DNA of 64,000 bases from positions 48,239 through 112,238 of the forward strand of contig NZ_SDID01000008.1 in the NCBI RefSeq assembly GCF_009192995.1, in the 5' to 3' direction. Shown here in pieces: positions 9,438 to 18,445 of the stretch; the first letter of the stretch is position 1, and each line of letters opens with the position of its first letter. Source of the stretch: Sulfurimonas indica. GTDB taxonomy: Bacteria; Campylobacterota; Campylobacteria; Campylobacterales; Sulfurimonadaceae. The notes under the pieces were generated by a model that saw only the letters and a program-made list of their open reading frames with translations, searched no databases and was not told the origin of the DNA. A program made the position numbers and the translations under genes.

Positions 9438-10516
9438 AAACATTAGATGAGTGCAGGGTTGCGATTGACAGTATAGATAATGAGATATTGACCCTTCTGA
9501 ACAAACGAATGAAAGTAGTTGAGAGAGTTGGAGAGATTAAGCAAAACACAGGTGGTGCAATCTACCGTCCTGAACGTGAAAAAGCAATTATTGAGAGACT
9601 CTCCAAATTCAATGAAGAACAAGATGGACTTTTAAATAAAAGTGCCATTGAAGCTATCTTTTTAGAGATATTTGCAGTCTCACGCAATCTTGAACTCCCT
9701 GAAAAAATCGCCTATCTCGGACCGGAAGGCACCTTTACGCACCAAGCTGCAGAAAGCCGTTTTGGTGCTATGAGTAACTACCTTTCACTCAACTCCATTG
9801 AGTCTGTCTTTAAAGAGCTTGAAGCAAAGCGTGCGAAGTTTGGTGTTGTGCCGATTGAGAACTCACGTGACGGTGTTGTCGGTGAGACACTTGACCTGCT
9901 TTCAAAGAGCTCTGTAAAGATTGTAGCAGAACTTTATATGCCGATTCATATTTCTTTTGCAACGAAGGCTGATTCACTGAAAAAGATAAAAAAAATATAC
10001 TCAAAAGACAAAGGTTTTGGCGAGTGCCGTGAATTTTTAAATGAGTATGATTTAAGCAATGTTGAACATATTCCTGTAGAATCAACTGCAAAGGCAGCAA
10101 TTCTTGCAAGTGAAGATGAAGAATCGGCTGCAATCTGTTCGCACATTGCAGCAAAACTTTATGGAGTACCTGTAATGTTTGAGAACATTGAAGATGTTCA
10201 TGACAATGCAACACGCTTTGTAATACTCAGTGATTTTAAAAACGCTATAAGCGGTGATGATAAGACAAGTATCTTGGCGAAATTAAAAGATGCAAATGAA
10301 GCTGGTTCTTTGGTACATTTCTTAAGTGATTTTGATGAAGCTAAGATCAATCTCTCTAAAATCGAGTCCCGTCCATCAAAAGAGAGTGGTGGTTTTGGAT
10401 ACTGGTTCTACATCGACTTTTATGGACACATTGATGAAGAGCGTGTACAAAAGGTTATTGAAAAACACAAAGATGAAGTAACGTGGCTTGGAAGTTATGT
10501 AAAGGGTGAAGATTGA
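9434..10516 (+). CDS. pheA: Bifunctional chorismate mutase / prephenate dehydratase
   Basis: It makes phenylpyruvate from chorismate in two steps. The 360 residues show an AroQ chorismate mutase helix bundle (about 1-85; [14 protein letters not shown]), a prephenate dehydratase domain (about 93-270; [31 protein letters not shown]) and a C-terminal ACT domain (about 280-355) with the phenylalanine-binding [15 protein letters not shown] region, so feedback inhibition by phenylalanine is expected. It overlaps the HAD gene by ATGA, and hisC begins inside its stop. Confidence 0.95.
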   Translation: MKTLDECRVAIDSIDNEILTLLNKRMKVVERVGEIKQNTGGAIYRPEREKAIIERLSKFNEEQDGLLNKSAIEAIFLEIFAVSRNLELPEKIAYLGPEGTFTHQAAESRFGAMSNYLSLNSIESVFKELEAKRAKFGVVPIENSRDGVVGETLDLLSKSSVKIVAELYMPIHISFATKADSLKKIKKIYSKDKGFGECREFLNEYDLSNVEHIPVESTAKAAILASEDEESAAICSHIAAKLYGVPVMFENIEDVHDNATRFVILSDFKNAISGDDKTSILAKLKDANEAGSLVHFLSDFDEAKINLSKIESRPSKESGGFGYWFYIDFYGHIDEERVQKVIEKHKDEVTWLGSYVKGED

Positions 10517-11607
10517 AATTTAATAAAAAACTAGAAAATATCTCTACTTATGAGGCGGGAAAACCAATAGAATTGGTTGTGCGTGAGTTTGGTATTGAGC
10601 CAAAAGATATTGTGAAGTTGGCATCGAATGAGAATCCTTACGGATGTTCTATCAATGTGCAGCATGCAGTAAATGAAATTTTGCCACATATGGCAATGTA
10701 TCCTGATGATTCAATGATGAAACTCAAAAATGGACTGATAAAGCGATTTGACATTGCAGAGGAAAATGTGATTATCGGAAGTGGAAGTGACCAGATAATT
10801 GAGTTTTTGATGCATGCAAAAGCAGATGAAAACTCTAAAATTCTCATAAACTCTGTAACATTTGCAATGTATGAGATCTATGCAAAACATGTAGGTGCAG
10901 AGATTATCAGAACAAGTTCACAAGAACATGATTTGGATGAATTCTATCAACTCTATAAAGAACAAAATCCAGATATTATTTTTCTCTGTACACCAAACAA
11001 TCCAACAGGTGATGCTATTGATACAAAAGAAATAATGAAGTTTATTGCACGTATTGACAGTGAAACCTTAGTCGTTGTTGATGGTGCGTATATGGAGTAT
11101 GCACAGTTTAAAGATGCAAGTAAAAAAGTAACCCCAAAAGAGTTAATCGAGAGGTTTGAAAATGTAATTTATCTTGGTACATTTTCAAAAGCATATGGAC
11201 TTGGTGGTATGCGTGTTGGATATGGAATCTCACATGCAGATATCATCAAAGAACTTTACAAATTAAGACCACCTTTTAATATCACAACACTTTCACTTGA
11301 AGCTGCTTCTGTAGCACTTGAAGATGCAGAATTTGTGAATGAATGTATCGCTTTGAATTTTGAGGAGATGAAACGCTACGAAGAGTTTGCAAAAGAGAAA
11401 AAAATCGATATAATAGAGAGTTATACAAACTTTGTTACTTTATGCTTTGACGGCAACAGAAATTCAACAGAGATTTCCGATGCATTACTGCGACGTGGAA
11501 TGATTGTAAGAAACTTGAGTGGGTACGGGATGAACGCTATTCGTGTAACAGTTGGAACAAAAGAACAAAACGATCGTTTTTTTGAACTAATATCTGAGCT
11601 ATTATAA
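10513..11607 (+). CDS. hisC: Histidinol-phosphate aminotransferase
   Basis: A PLP-dependent class I/II aminotransferase of histidine synthesis, 364 residues. Features include LASNENPYG near the start, CTPNNPTGD near 155, the PLP lysine in [16 protein letters not shown] near 225 and an Arg-rich [13 protein letters not shown] at the end. It begins with TTG overlapping the pheA TGA, with GGGTGA just upstream. Its position after pheA allows a second role as an aromatic aminotransferase for phenylpyruvate, which is inference from context. Confidence 0.92.
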   Translation: MKFNKKLENISTYEAGKPIELVVREFGIEPKDIVKLASNENPYGCSINVQHAVNEILPHMAMYPDDSMMKLKNGLIKRFDIAEENVIIGSGSDQIIEFLMHAKADENSKILINSVTFAMYEIYAKHVGAEIIRTSSQEHDLDEFYQLYKEQNPDIIFLCTPNNPTGDAIDTKEIMKFIARIDSETLVVVDGAYMEYAQFKDASKKVTPKELIERFENVIYLGTFSKAYGLGGMRVGYGISHADIIKELYKLRPPFNITTLSLEAASVALEDAEFVNECIALNFEEMKRYEEFAKEKKIDIIESYTNFVTLCFDGNRNSTEISDALLRRGMIVRNLSGYGMNAIRVTVGTKEQNDRFFELISELL

Positions 11608-11629
11608 AAATTTTTAAGATGAGAGATTA

Positions 11630-13339
11630 ATGGATTTTAAGGCGCTTTTTTCGCAGTTGTCAGTTTTGTATGCAAAGCTGAATAAAGAACAAAAAATGAT
11701 TATCGCAGCAGCGGTTGTAGGGATTGTTGCATTTTTAATTTTTCTTGTTGTCTATACTGCAAACAAAAGTGCAAAAGAGTCCTATGTCGTTCTTTTTGAA
11801 ACACTCAGTGACAGTGATGCAGCAAAAGTTATCACACAGCTTGATAAAGATGGTATCAAGTATGAGATAGAAGCAAATAATGTCATAAAAGTACCTCGTG
11901 ATGTTGTTTACAAAGAGAGAATTGCCATTGCCGCACAGGGAATTCCAAAAAACAGTGGTGTTGGGTTTGAACTTTTTGACAAGCAGGAGTTTGGAGCAAC
12001 GAACTTTGACCAGCAAATCAAACATCTCCGTGCACTTGAAGGTGAACTTTCTCGAACGATTACAGCACTCTCTCCGGTTGAGAGAGCAACTGTGAGTCTT
12101 GCACTTCCAAAAGAGACACTTTTTGTCTCCAAACAGGTGGACCCGACAGCTTCAGTGATGGTCGAGCTTGTTGAAGGACGTGCGCTTTCATCAAAACAGA
12201 TCCGAGGTATTAAAAACCTTGTAGCTGCTGCAGTACCGCGTTTGAAACCTTCAAATGTAATGCTAGTAAGTAGTGACGGTGTTACTCTTGGAGATGATGA
12301 AGAGGGTGCACAGATGAGTGAACTCTCACTTGTGCAACAGCGCTATAAACTTAAAGAAGAGAGAAAGCTCCAAAATAAAATCGTAGATGTGATCGCTCCT
12401 TTTGTTGGTGGTGATGATAAAGTTGTCGCACAGGTTAGCGTTGAGTTTGATTTTTCCCAAAAGAGTTCAACTTCTGAAGTGTATAATCCTGAAAATGTTG
12501 TACGAAGTGAACAGGTGAGTGAAGAGAAACGTGAAGGCGTAGCACCTGAACAGGTTGGTGGTGTTCCGGGAACTGTAAGCAATATCGGTCCGGTAAAAGG
12601 GCTTAAATCTCAAAAAACAGTTGAGAAGTATACAAAAAACACAGGAACAACCAACTATGAAGTTGGTAAGACTGTCAGTACGACAAAGAGTCAGTTCGCA
12701 CGTATCAAAAGAATTACTGCCGCTGTTGTCGTCGATGGAAAGTATAAGCACAAGCTCGATAAAGATGGTAATCCTACGGATGAGTTGGAGTATGTAGCTT
12801 TAGATGCAGCGGATCTGAATGCATTAACATCACTTGCTAGTCGTTCTATTGGTATTGACAATGCAAGAGGTGATCAGATAAGTGTACAGAATTTACAGTT
12901 TGAAAGAGCTGTAAGCAATGGTCCTGATGGTGTAAGCCAAGCTCTGACATTTACACAGACATATATTGTACCATTTGCAGACTTGTTTAAGTATATTTTT
13001 GTACTTATTCTTTTACTTATTCTGTACAAAAAAGTTATTGCGCCGTTTGCAGGAAAAATGCTTGAAGTCTCACGTGAGGATGAGGAGCTCGAAGCTCCTA
13101 AACTTGAACTCGAAGATGATGAGGGCGAAGATTTGGTAGAAAAAGTACAGCAGATGCGTAAAAAAGTTGAAGAGCAGCTTGGAATGACTAGTAACTTCAA
13201 TGAAGATGAACTCAAATATGAGGTAATACTAGAAAAAGTACGTACAATGGCAGATGATGCCCCTGAGGAAGTTGCATCACTCCTTCAAGCTCTGCTTTCT
13301 GAAGAGGCCGAGATGCCAAAACAACAAGAGAAAGGGTAA
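11630..13339 (+). CDS. fliF: Flagellar MS-ring protein FliF
   Basis: It forms the inner-membrane MS ring that is the base of the flagellum. The 569-residue protein has a first membrane helix at about 22-43, two ring-building domains with the conserved GxxFELFDKQEFGATNFDQ segment near 105-122, a periplasmic loop region, a second helix near 440-462 and an acidic cytoplasmic tail that binds FliG. It starts the fliF-fliG-fliH operon and is separated from fliG by three bases. Confidence 0.96.
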   Translation: MDFKALFSQLSVLYAKLNKEQKMIIAAAVVGIVAFLIFLVVYTANKSAKESYVVLFETLSDSDAAKVITQLDKDGIKYEIEANNVIKVPRDVVYKERIAIAAQGIPKNSGVGFELFDKQEFGATNFDQQIKHLRALEGELSRTITALSPVERATVSLALPKETLFVSKQVDPTASVMVELVEGRALSSKQIRGIKNLVAAAVPRLKPSNVMLVSSDGVTLGDDEEGAQMSELSLVQQRYKLKEERKLQNKIVDVIAPFVGGDDKVVAQVSVEFDFSQKSSTSEVYNPENVVRSEQVSEEKREGVAPEQVGGVPGTVSNIGPVKGLKSQKTVEKYTKNTGTTNYEVGKTVSTTKSQFARIKRITAAVVVDGKYKHKLDKDGNPTDELEYVALDAADLNALTSLASRSIGIDNARGDQISVQNLQFERAVSNGPDGVSQALTFTQTYIVPFADLFKYIFVLILLLILYKKVIAPFAGKMLEVSREDEELEAPKLELEDDEGEDLVEKVQQMRKKVEEQLGMTSNFNEDELKYEVILEKVRTMADDAPEEVASLLQALLSEEAEMPKQQEKG

Positions 13340-13342
13340 AAT

Positions 13343-14371
13343 ATGTCAAATATGACACAACAGCAACAAGCCGTTTTTGATGAAATGAGTATGGCTGAAA
13401 AGATTGCTATTTTACTACTGCAACTTGGTGAAGATGCAACGGCTGAAATATTTTCTAATATGAATGTTGAGGCGATAACTGAAATATCAAAATATATTGC
13501 AACAAACACGACAATAGACAGAGCGATCGCAACAGCAGTTCTTGAAGAGTTCCATGCCATTTTCCAGTCAGGTCAGTATCTTACTTCGGGTGGTATGGAG
13601 TACGCAAGAGAACTTCTTTATAGAACACTTGGACCGGAAGAGGCAAAAAAAGTTCTTGACAAGCTCTCCAAAAGTATGCAAAATACACAGAATTTTGCCT
13701 ATCTCTCAAAAATCAAACCACAGCAGCTATCAGACTTTATTATCAATGAACATCCACAGACAATTGCCCTGATTTTAGCACATATGGATCCAACGGAAGC
13801 AGCAGATACATTGCAGTTCTTTCCAGATGACCTACGTAGTGAAGTCGCAATGCGTATGGCAAAACTAGGAGATATCTCACCTTCAGTTATCAAGCGAGTA
13901 TCTGCTGTGTTAGAGTCTAAACTTGAATCACTTGCATCTTACAAAGTAGAGGTGGGTGGAACACGCGCTGTGGCAGACATCTTTAATCGTCTTGGTGCAA
14001 AAAGTGCTAAAGCAACACTTTCTACTATTGAACAGGTTGATGAGGAGTTGGCTACACGCATTAAAGAGATGATGTTTACTTTCGAAGATATGGTAACATT
14101 AGATAAAATGGCAATTACAGAAGTACTTAAAGCTGTAGACAAGGCAGAGCTGATGCTTGCACTGAAATCTTCACCAGAAGAGCTTAAAGAGAAGTTCTTT
14201 TCGGCAATGAGTGAGAGAGCCCGTGAAGCATTCGAAGAAGAAATGCAGTTCCTTGGTGCCGTTAAGATGAAAGATGTTGAAGCGGCACAAAGAAAAATTG
14301 TCGAGGTTGTAAATCAGTTGGCTGAAGCCGGAACAATTCAGATGGGCTCATCTGAAGAGATGGTAGAGTAG
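13343..14371 (+). CDS. fliG: Flagellar motor switch protein FliG
   Basis: A rotor protein that links FliF to the switch and contacts MotA. The 342 residues contain the N-terminal FliF-binding domain (AEKIAILLLQLGED), the middle domain with the NEHPQTIALILAHM motif near 135 and the C-terminal torque helix region (FEDMVTLDKMAI...LALKSS near 245-280) with alternating charges. It lies three bases after fliF and five before fliH. Confidence 0.97.
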   Translation: MSNMTQQQQAVFDEMSMAEKIAILLLQLGEDATAEIFSNMNVEAITEISKYIATNTTIDRAIATAVLEEFHAIFQSGQYLTSGGMEYARELLYRTLGPEEAKKVLDKLSKSMQNTQNFAYLSKIKPQQLSDFIINEHPQTIALILAHMDPTEAADTLQFFPDDLRSEVAMRMAKLGDISPSVIKRVSAVLESKLESLASYKVEVGGTRAVADIFNRLGAKSAKATLSTIEQVDEELATRIKEMMFTFEDMVTLDKMAITEVLKAVDKAELMLALKSSPEELKEKFFSAMSERAREAFEEEMQFLGAVKMKDVEAAQRKIVEVVNQLAEAGTIQMGSSEEMVE

Positions 14372-14375
14372 GGTA

Positions 14376-15161
14376 ATGGCAACAGTAATATCAAGTGATA
14401 GTATTGAAAAACATCATGTAGATAAGTACAATTTTAAAGTTATAGCTTTTGGTGGAAGTTCTTCAAACAATGAAGAGGCACAAGAGCATAAGAGTAGTCT
14501 TGAAGAGACACCTCTACAACAGGCAAAAGAGATAGATTCAAGCGCCTTAGATACAAAATCCAAAGAGTCACTCATAGAGTCTTTGATGAAAAAAACAGAT
14601 GAGATGAGTTCAAACTTCATTAAACTGCAGATGAAGCTTGAAGCAAAAGAAGAGGAGTTCAAAGAGGGACTCCAAAAGGCAAAAGAGGAGGCTTTTGCTG
14701 AGGGTATGAAAGCCGGCAAGGCACAGGCTCTTGAAGAGATAGATAAAGAGATCAATGAAAAACTCTCCCTTTTTACAAGTTCGATTGCAAAGTTAGAGTC
14801 AAGTGCAGCAGAGTTTGAGCACTCTTTAGAGAGCTTAAAAAATGAGCTTGTAAATGCCGCACTTGATATTGCACAAGAAGTTATTAAGATAGAATTAGAT
14901 ACTAATTCATCAAAAGTTGCAAAGGTTTTGGCAGATGAGTTGATAAATGACCTCCAGGGTGCATCGAAAGTGACACTCAAAGTAAATCCAAATAACCATA
15001 CAGCAATCAGTGAACATTTAGGTCAATTAGACCATATAACAGTTTTAGCAGACAGTGCAGTAAATGAAGGTGGTGTTATCGTGATAAGTGATGCCGGAAA
15101 TATAGATGCACAGATATCAAAAAGATTTGAGAGAGTAAAGAAAGCAGCCTTAAGTGAGTAA
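14376..15161 (+). CDS. fliH: Flagellar assembly protein FliH
   Basis: It binds and regulates the export ATPase FliI at the flagellar base. The 261-residue sequence has a low-complexity acidic N-terminal third, a long Glu/Lys-rich coiled coil with FliH-type glycine-spaced repeats (AFAEGMKAGKAQAL, about 105-125) and a C-terminal V-ATPase-E-like domain (about 150-261). Identification rests on its position after fliG plus this architecture. The dxs start overlaps its end if the GTG at 15154 is used. Confidence 0.88.
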   Translation: MATVISSDSIEKHHVDKYNFKVIAFGGSSSNNEEAQEHKSSLEETPLQQAKEIDSSALDTKSKESLIESLMKKTDEMSSNFIKLQMKLEAKEEEFKEGLQKAKEEAFAEGMKAGKAQALEEIDKEINEKLSLFTSSIAKLESSAAEFEHSLESLKNELVNAALDIAQEVIKIELDTNSSKVAKVLADELINDLQGASKVTLKVNPNNHTAISEHLGQLDHITVLADSAVNEGGVIVISDAGNIDAQISKRFERVKKAALSE

Positions 15162-16983
15162 AATGGATTTGCAAAATAAAAGCATTGCAGAGTTAGAGAC
15201 ACTCTGCAGTGATATACGAAAAAGAATTTTAGAAGTAGTAAGTAAGAATGGTGGGCATTTAAGTTCAACACTTGGTGCAACAGAGCTGATTGTCGCTATG
15301 CATAAAGTTTTTGACTCAAGTAAAGATCCTTTTATCTTTGATGTGAGTCATCAATCGTATGCGCACAAACTCTTAACTGGTAGATGGGAAGCATTTGATA
15401 CTTTACGCCAATTTGGTGGAATTTGTGGTTATACCAAGCCGAGTGAGAGTGCAGATGACTACTTTGTTGCAGGACACAGTTCAACCTCCATCTCTTTGGG
15501 AGTAGGTGTTGCAAAAGCCATTGCACTCAAAGGAGAACAGGATGAGCGTATTCCGGTTGTGATGATCGGGGATGGTTCTATGACTGCCGGGATGGTATAT
15601 GAAGCACTCAACGAGCTAGGTGATAGAAAATATCCGATGGTTATCATCTTAAATGATAATGAGATGAGTATTGCAAAGCCAATAGGTGCCATCAGCCGTA
15701 TGCTCTCATCTGCCATGGCTTCACCATTTTATCAGCGTTTTAAAAAGACAACAGAGAATTTTGTTGATAATTTTGGCGAGGGCGCACGCTACATCGCTAA
15801 AAGAATGGAAGAGTCTTTAAAACTTGTAACACCGGGAATTTTATTTGAAGAGATGGGAATAGATTATATCGGTCCGGTTGACGGACATAATCTCTCCCAG
15901 CTCATTGAGATATTTGAGACAGCAAAAAAGCTCAAAAAACCTGTCATTATTCATGCACAAACGCTCAAAGGCAAGGGCTATGAGATAGCAGAAGGCAAAG
16001 AGGAGAAATGGCACGGAGTTGGACCGTTTGACATCAGTAGTGGTTCTTCTTCGAAAAAATCTTCGGCAAAGAGTGCAACGCAGATTTATACAGAATCACT
16101 CCTGCATCTTTGTAAGAACAATGACAAGATTGTAGGTGCAACAGCAGCGATGCCTAGCGGCACTGGTTTAAGTGAGCTCATGGAGAAATATCCTGATAGG
16201 TTTTGGGATGTTGCCATTGCTGAGCAGCATGCTGTGACTTCTATGGCTGCTTTGGCAAAAGAGGGGTTCAAACCTTTTTGTACGATTTATTCAACCTTTT
16301 TACAACGTGCTTATGATCAGGTGATTCATGATACCTGCTTGATGGACCTGCCTGTGGTTTTTGCACTTGACCGTGCAGGAATTGTTGGAGAAGATGGAGA
16401 AACACATCAGGGTGTATTTGATATTAGTTTTTTACGAACTATCCCAAATATGACACTTTTCGCTCCACGTGATGAAAAGAGCTTTCATCAGGCCATGGCA
16501 TTTGCAGCAAATTATGAACATCCATGTTCTTTGCGTTATCCACGAGGTGCTTTTATCGATACAGAAGCGCTTCCTGCATCACAGCCTTTTGAATTGGCAA
16601 AATCACAGTTACTTGAATCAGCAGAGAGTGACATACTTTTTATCGGATATGGAAATGGAGTAGGGCGTGCTTATCAGACTTCAAAACTTTTGGATGAAGA
16701 TGTCAGTATACTTGATTTGCGCTTTGTAAAACCATTAGATGAAGAGATGTTGCGTGAGATGGCAAAAAAACATAAAAAATGGTTTGTCTTTTCTGATACA
16801 TCAAAGATGGGCGGTGTCGGTTCGGCACTCTTGGAGTTTTTGGCTAAAGAGAAGATAGAAGATGTAGTGCTAGAGAGTTTTGAGTATGAGGATGCATTTA
16901 TCACACATGGCAATACAAAAGTTGTAGAAGAGTCACTCGGAATTTTACCTGAGCAGTTAGCATCTAAAATTCAACGTAGTTGA
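15154..16983 (+). CDS. dxs: 1-deoxy-D-xylulose-5-phosphate synthase
   Basis: A thiamine-diphosphate enzyme that makes DXP from pyruvate and glyceraldehyde 3-phosphate, the first step of the MEP isoprenoid route. The 609 residues match the family. Motifs are GGHLSSTLGATEL near 30, the ThDP site GDGSMTAGMVYEAL near 145 with LNDNEMSI, and the transketolase-type pyrimidine domain with AEQHAVT near 355 and DRAGIVGEDGETHQG near 410. The start may be this GTG (overlapping fliH) or the ATG at 15163. In Helicobacter lepA follows dxs; here it does not, because lepA is near 52 kb. Confidence 0.95.
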   Translation: MSKMDLQNKSIAELETLCSDIRKRILEVVSKNGGHLSSTLGATELIVAMHKVFDSSKDPFIFDVSHQSYAHKLLTGRWEAFDTLRQFGGICGYTKPSESADDYFVAGHSSTSISLGVGVAKAIALKGEQDERIPVVMIGDGSMTAGMVYEALNELGDRKYPMVIILNDNEMSIAKPIGAISRMLSSAMASPFYQRFKKTTENFVDNFGEGARYIAKRMEESLKLVTPGILFEEMGIDYIGPVDGHNLSQLIEIFETAKKLKKPVIIHAQTLKGKGYEIAEGKEEKWHGVGPFDISSGSSSKKSSAKSATQIYTESLLHLCKNNDKIVGATAAMPSGTGLSELMEKYPDRFWDVAIAEQHAVTSMAALAKEGFKPFCTIYSTFLQRAYDQVIHDTCLMDLPVVFALDRAGIVGEDGETHQGVFDISFLRTIPNMTLFAPRDEKSFHQAMAFAANYEHPCSLRYPRGAFIDTEALPASQPFELAKSQLLESAESDILFIGYGNGVGRAYQTSKLLDEDVSILDLRFVKPLDEEMLREMAKKHKKWFVFSDTSKMGGVGSALLEFLAKEKIEDVVLESFEYEDAFITHGNTKVVEESLGILPEQLASKIQRS

Positions 16984-17052
16984 GGGAGTGAGACAAGAAC
17001 GTATAGAGTTTGAAGAGACACATCTTTATGCGACTCTTCTCGTAAGCTAGTA

Positions 17053-17502
17053 TTATTTTATATAAAGTGTATAAAGGTTGTTTTCTTCTGTCTTGATCCT
17101 TGTTCCAAGTTCATCGACAATAGCATAGAACTTTGTTTCAAAAGCTTTATCTAAAGGTTTGTTTTCTTGTGTATAGGTATCAAGGAATTTAATGACATCT
17201 TTTTGAATTGTTTTTATTGACCCTTCGAACTGTTGTACAAGCTCCATTGTTTCAGAAGAGTTTGTATAATATTTTTTCAAGTATCTGTAAAGTTTTATAT
17301 CTTCTTCCATAAAATGTCCAAGAATCTCAGTTTTGAATTGTTTTAAAAAGGTTTTTGCTTTTTTCTCTTCATTTTTTTCAAGAGCTTTTGAAATTTTAGT
17401 GATGGCTTTTATAAGTTTTTCATGGTCTTTATGAAATTTTTTTATCAGTTTATTATCATAATTGAGAGCTCTTGGATCTTTTTTTGAAAGAAAGTTAAAC
17501 AT
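17053..17502 (-). CDS. Hemerythrin-like (HHE domain) protein
   Basis: A 149-residue helical protein with pieces of the HHE metal-binding pattern: FHKDHEKL (His24, His27), LGHFMEED (His63, Glu66-67) and KTEENNLY near 138. The His expected just before the last Glu pair is replaced (RIKTEE), so the di-iron site may be incomplete. It is rich in Lys and looks cytoplasmic. A role in oxygen, NO or iron sensing is possible but not shown. It stands alone on the minus strand between dxs and pgeF. Confidence 0.65.
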   Translation of the reverse strand: MFNFLSKKDPRALNYDNKLIKKFHKDHEKLIKAITKISKALEKNEEKKAKTFLKQFKTEILGHFMEEDIKLYRYLKKYYTNSSETMELVQQFEGSIKTIQKDVIKFLDTYTQENKPLDKAFETKFYAIVDELGTRIKTEENNLYTLYIK

Positions 17503-17558
17503 ATCTTTTCACCTTTAAGTTTATTAGTTGAAATAATAAATCAAATAAGCTTAAAAAA

Positions 17559-18284
17559 TTAATATTTTTGGTATAAAAGGCCGCAAAATCGCCCACAATG
17601 TGTATTTTGGCGATATGAGTAGTAGTTTTTATTACATTGTGAGCATATTTGTGAAATTTCGATATTTTTATCTAAAATATTGGTTTCTTTAAGTTGTTGG
17701 TGTAAAATTTTTCGTATATTAAGATAGAATTTGTCACTCTTTTTTTCAAAGGCATAAGTAAGGTCTAAATTTTTTGCTTCTTCATAAATCTCACTGCCTA
17801 CTTCATAACAGTTTTGACATATTGCAGGACCGATAATGCAGATAATATCATCTGCTTTAGAGTTGAAGTGATTTTTAAAAATCTTTATAACATTATGAAT
17901 GATGTTGTTGAAGGCTCCTGCCCGACCTGCGTGAGCTACAGCGATGACTTCTTGTTTTGGATCATAAAAGAGAATGGGAGAACAATCAGCGATCATTACC
18001 ATAAGAGGAATGTTTTTTTTATTTGTGATAAGTGCATCACAGGTAGGTGGATTTGTAAAGTTGTCGTTTTCTTCTACAATTTTTACAAGGTTAGAGTGAA
18101 TCTGTTTCATATGAACAAGCGTTTCTATTTTATAGTTACACTTTTTTGCTAAGATTTCATGGTTTTTTTCTACATTCTCTTTTTTGTCACCGACATGAAA
18201 AGCGATGTTGCCATCTTCTTTAGTAGTAAAGGTGTAAAAAATATTTGGATAATTGTTTAATAATTTACTTTGAAAAATTTGCAT
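17559..18284 (-). CDS. pgeF: Peptidoglycan editing factor / YfiH-type polyphenol oxidase
   Basis: A single-domain, multicopper-oxidase-like fold protein of 241 residues, known from family work to remove misincorporated residues from peptidoglycan precursors. Visible are LVHMKQIHSN near 60, CDALITN, MVMIADCSPILFYDP near 100, VAHAGRAGAFNNI near 120 and the C-terminal SYRQNTHCGRFCG. His and Cys residues at these places form the metal site. The ATG at 18284 is chosen over an in-frame TTG at 18305, because the TTG would lie upstream of a strong -10 box. Confidence 0.85.
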   Translation of the reverse strand: MQIFQSKLLNNYPNIFYTFTTKEDGNIAFHVGDKKENVEKNHEILAKKCNYKIETLVHMKQIHSNLVKIVEENDNFTNPPTCDALITNKKNIPLMVMIADCSPILFYDPKQEVIAVAHAGRAGAFNNIIHNVIKIFKNHFNSKADDIICIIGPAICQNCYEVGSEIYEEAKNLDLTYAFEKKSDKFYLNIRKILHQQLKETNILDKNIEISQICSQCNKNYYSYRQNTHCGRFCGLLYQKY

Positions 18285-18290
18285 ATAATG

Positions 18291-18299
18291 ATTATAGCA
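18291..18299 (-). promoter_or_regulatory. Extended -10 promoter of pgeF, likely leaderless
   Basis: On the minus strand TGCTATAAT is followed by only six bases before the pgeF ATG. Transcription starts about 6-8 bases after a -10 box, so the mRNA should begin at or next to the start codon, with no room for a ribosome binding site. Confidence 0.55.
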
Positions 18300-18317
18300 T
18301 ATCAACTTCTGATAAAA

Positions 18318-18418
18318 GTATTACGTCTTTTTATAAACATTACTCCGAGGACAAATCCTCCTGATGGTCTGAGCCTCTGCGTAATATTTATAAAAAGACT
18401 TTCGTCAGGACGATATAC
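18318..18418. repeat. Long imperfect inverted repeat between pgeF and ovoA
   Basis: Arms 18325-18343 and 18381-18399 match at 18 of 19 positions. An alternative outer pair is 18318-18327 with 18409-18418 (8 of 10). The loop holds a perfect small hairpin, GAGGA-CAAA-TCCTC at 18347-18360. The element fills the gap between the two divergent genes, and its right edge meets the probable ovoA -10 (TATACT at 18414-18419). It could be a structured leader, an operator, a small RNA or a remnant of a palindromic mobile unit. Confidence 0.65.
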
Positions 18419-18445
18419 TGTAAAATTAGAGATGGAGCGTGTTGT

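Noticed and set aside
14414..14980. A 188-residue open frame on the minus strand opposite fliH
   Set aside because: It is a shadow of the Glu/Lys/Ser-rich fliH sequence; its translation is a low-complexity Ser/Ala/Phe string with no ribosome site.
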